Source: Marisediminitalea lipolytica
Lineage (GTDB): Bacteria > Pseudomonadota > Gammaproteobacteria > Enterobacterales > Alteromonadaceae
NCBI RefSeq assembly: GCF_001758465.1
Contig: NZ_MJIC01000014.1
Coordinates: 1-64,000, forward strand
Length of the DNA: 64,000 bases
Direction of reading: 5' to 3'
A program made the translations under genes and the position numbers. Positions 63,751 to 64,000 of the stretch are shown here, piece after piece; position 1 is the stretch's first letter; each line of letters begins with the position of its first letter. The notes below the pieces were generated by a model. That model did no database searches. It saw nothing but the letters and a program-made list of their open reading frames with translations, and had not been told where the DNA came from.

Positions 63751-64000
63751 ATGCAGTTACTAAGGATTTACCACATAAACCGGGTCATGCTTGAGCATGG
63801 ACTCGATGAGCTGATTCCGGCGAAATGGCTGCCCTGGTATGTGCGCCTGATGCGGATGAGTATTTTTTGGATCCGTAACAAACATAAAGAGAAGAATGCC
63901 GGCGCCCGGTTAACACTGGCGCTGCAGGCGCTGGGACCGGTGTTTATTAAATTCGGCCAGATGCTGTCAACCCGTCGTGACTTACTCCCGCCAGAAATTG
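63751..64000 (+). CDS. ubiB: Ubiquinone biosynthesis protein UbiB, 5' part only
   Basis: The first 83 codons of UbiB, an atypical ADRB/ABC1-family kinase-like ATPase needed for ubiquinone synthesis. It begins [20 protein letters not shown], and the family KxGQ motif is visible in [18 protein letters not shown] just before the window edge. It follows ubiJ by 6 bases with GAGG upstream. Cut by the end of the window, not truncated in nature as far as can be seen. Confidence 0.95.
   Translation, partial: MQLLRIYHINRVMLEHGLDELIPAKWLPWYVRLMRMSIFWIRNKHKEKNAGARLTLALQALGPVFIKFGQMLSTRRDLLPPEI

Overview
The window looks like a chromosomal segment of a marine gammaproteobacterium of the order Alteromonadales (Alteromonas/Aestuariibacter-like). 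This is inferred from the conserved neighbourhoods priA-ftsN-hslV-hslU and ubiE-ubiJ-ubiB, together with TonB receptors, PD40-amidohydrolase proteins, a PEP-CTERM remnant and many two-component/c-di-GMP proteins. No rRNA, tRNA, CRISPR array or prophage was seen. The right edge cuts ubiB and the left edge cuts a tandem-repeat array.

Layout. 1-0.58 kb: six copies of a ~98-bp palindrome-bearing tandem repeat. 0.9-6.1 kb: an AarC-type CoA-transferase, convergent DNA polymerase II, a metallo-beta-lactamase-fold hydrolase and a small membrane protein. 6.3-9.8 kb: a leftward cluster encoding a single-domain response regulator, a CheC-like phosphatase, a PAS histidine kinase, an ECF sigma factor and an RskA-like anti-sigma factor. 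10.1-15.7 kb: a leftward phosphate-scavenging operon (TonB receptor, purple-acid-phosphatase-like enzyme, double beta-propeller phytase lipoprotein) with a good PhoB box in front. 16.0-17.9 kb: a degenerate GGDEF protein coupled to an AraC regulator. 18.0-25.2 kb: housekeeping genes maeB, rpmE, priA, ftsN, hslV and hslU, with a near-consensus sigma-32 promoter before hslVU.

25.3-29.0 kb: a leftward export operon (HlyD-type adaptor, C39-peptidase ABC transporter, tiny LuxR-type HTH protein) whose peptide substrate is not visible. 29.2-34.1 kb: a class-I-like HMG-CoA reductase with an N-terminal extension, an Na/Pi cotransporter and a beta-CASP ribonuclease-like protein. 34.1-38.4 kb: an accessory stretch with two lipoproteins, a lipocalin-like protein, gene fragments, a PEP-CTERM gene broken by an in-frame TGA and a secreted subtilase. 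38.5-42.6 kb: a LysR/azoreductase pair, an NTF2-like protein, an esterase and a glyoxalase. 42.7-47.7 kb: a large secreted PD40-amidohydrolase and a DUF3369/HD-GYP regulator. 48.1-49.0 kb: a REP-associated tyrosine transposase flanked by short direct and inverted repeats. 49.2-51.5 kb: gor and dps.

51.6-57.9 kb: a second signalling cluster in which a PhnD-like periplasmic binding protein is encoded between a response regulator with an N-terminal DNA-binding domain and a histidine kinase. It is followed by a regulator with a degenerate HD-GYP domain, with a divergent REC-EAL phosphodiesterase. 58.1-64.0 kb: hsp20 with a sigma-32-like promoter, prlC, a DNA glycosylase, gph, and ubiE-ubiJ-ubiB. 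The most notable material is the two unusual signalling clusters, the Pho-controlled phytate locus, the orphan C39 exporter, the transposase with its repeat halo, and the decayed PEP-CTERM region.
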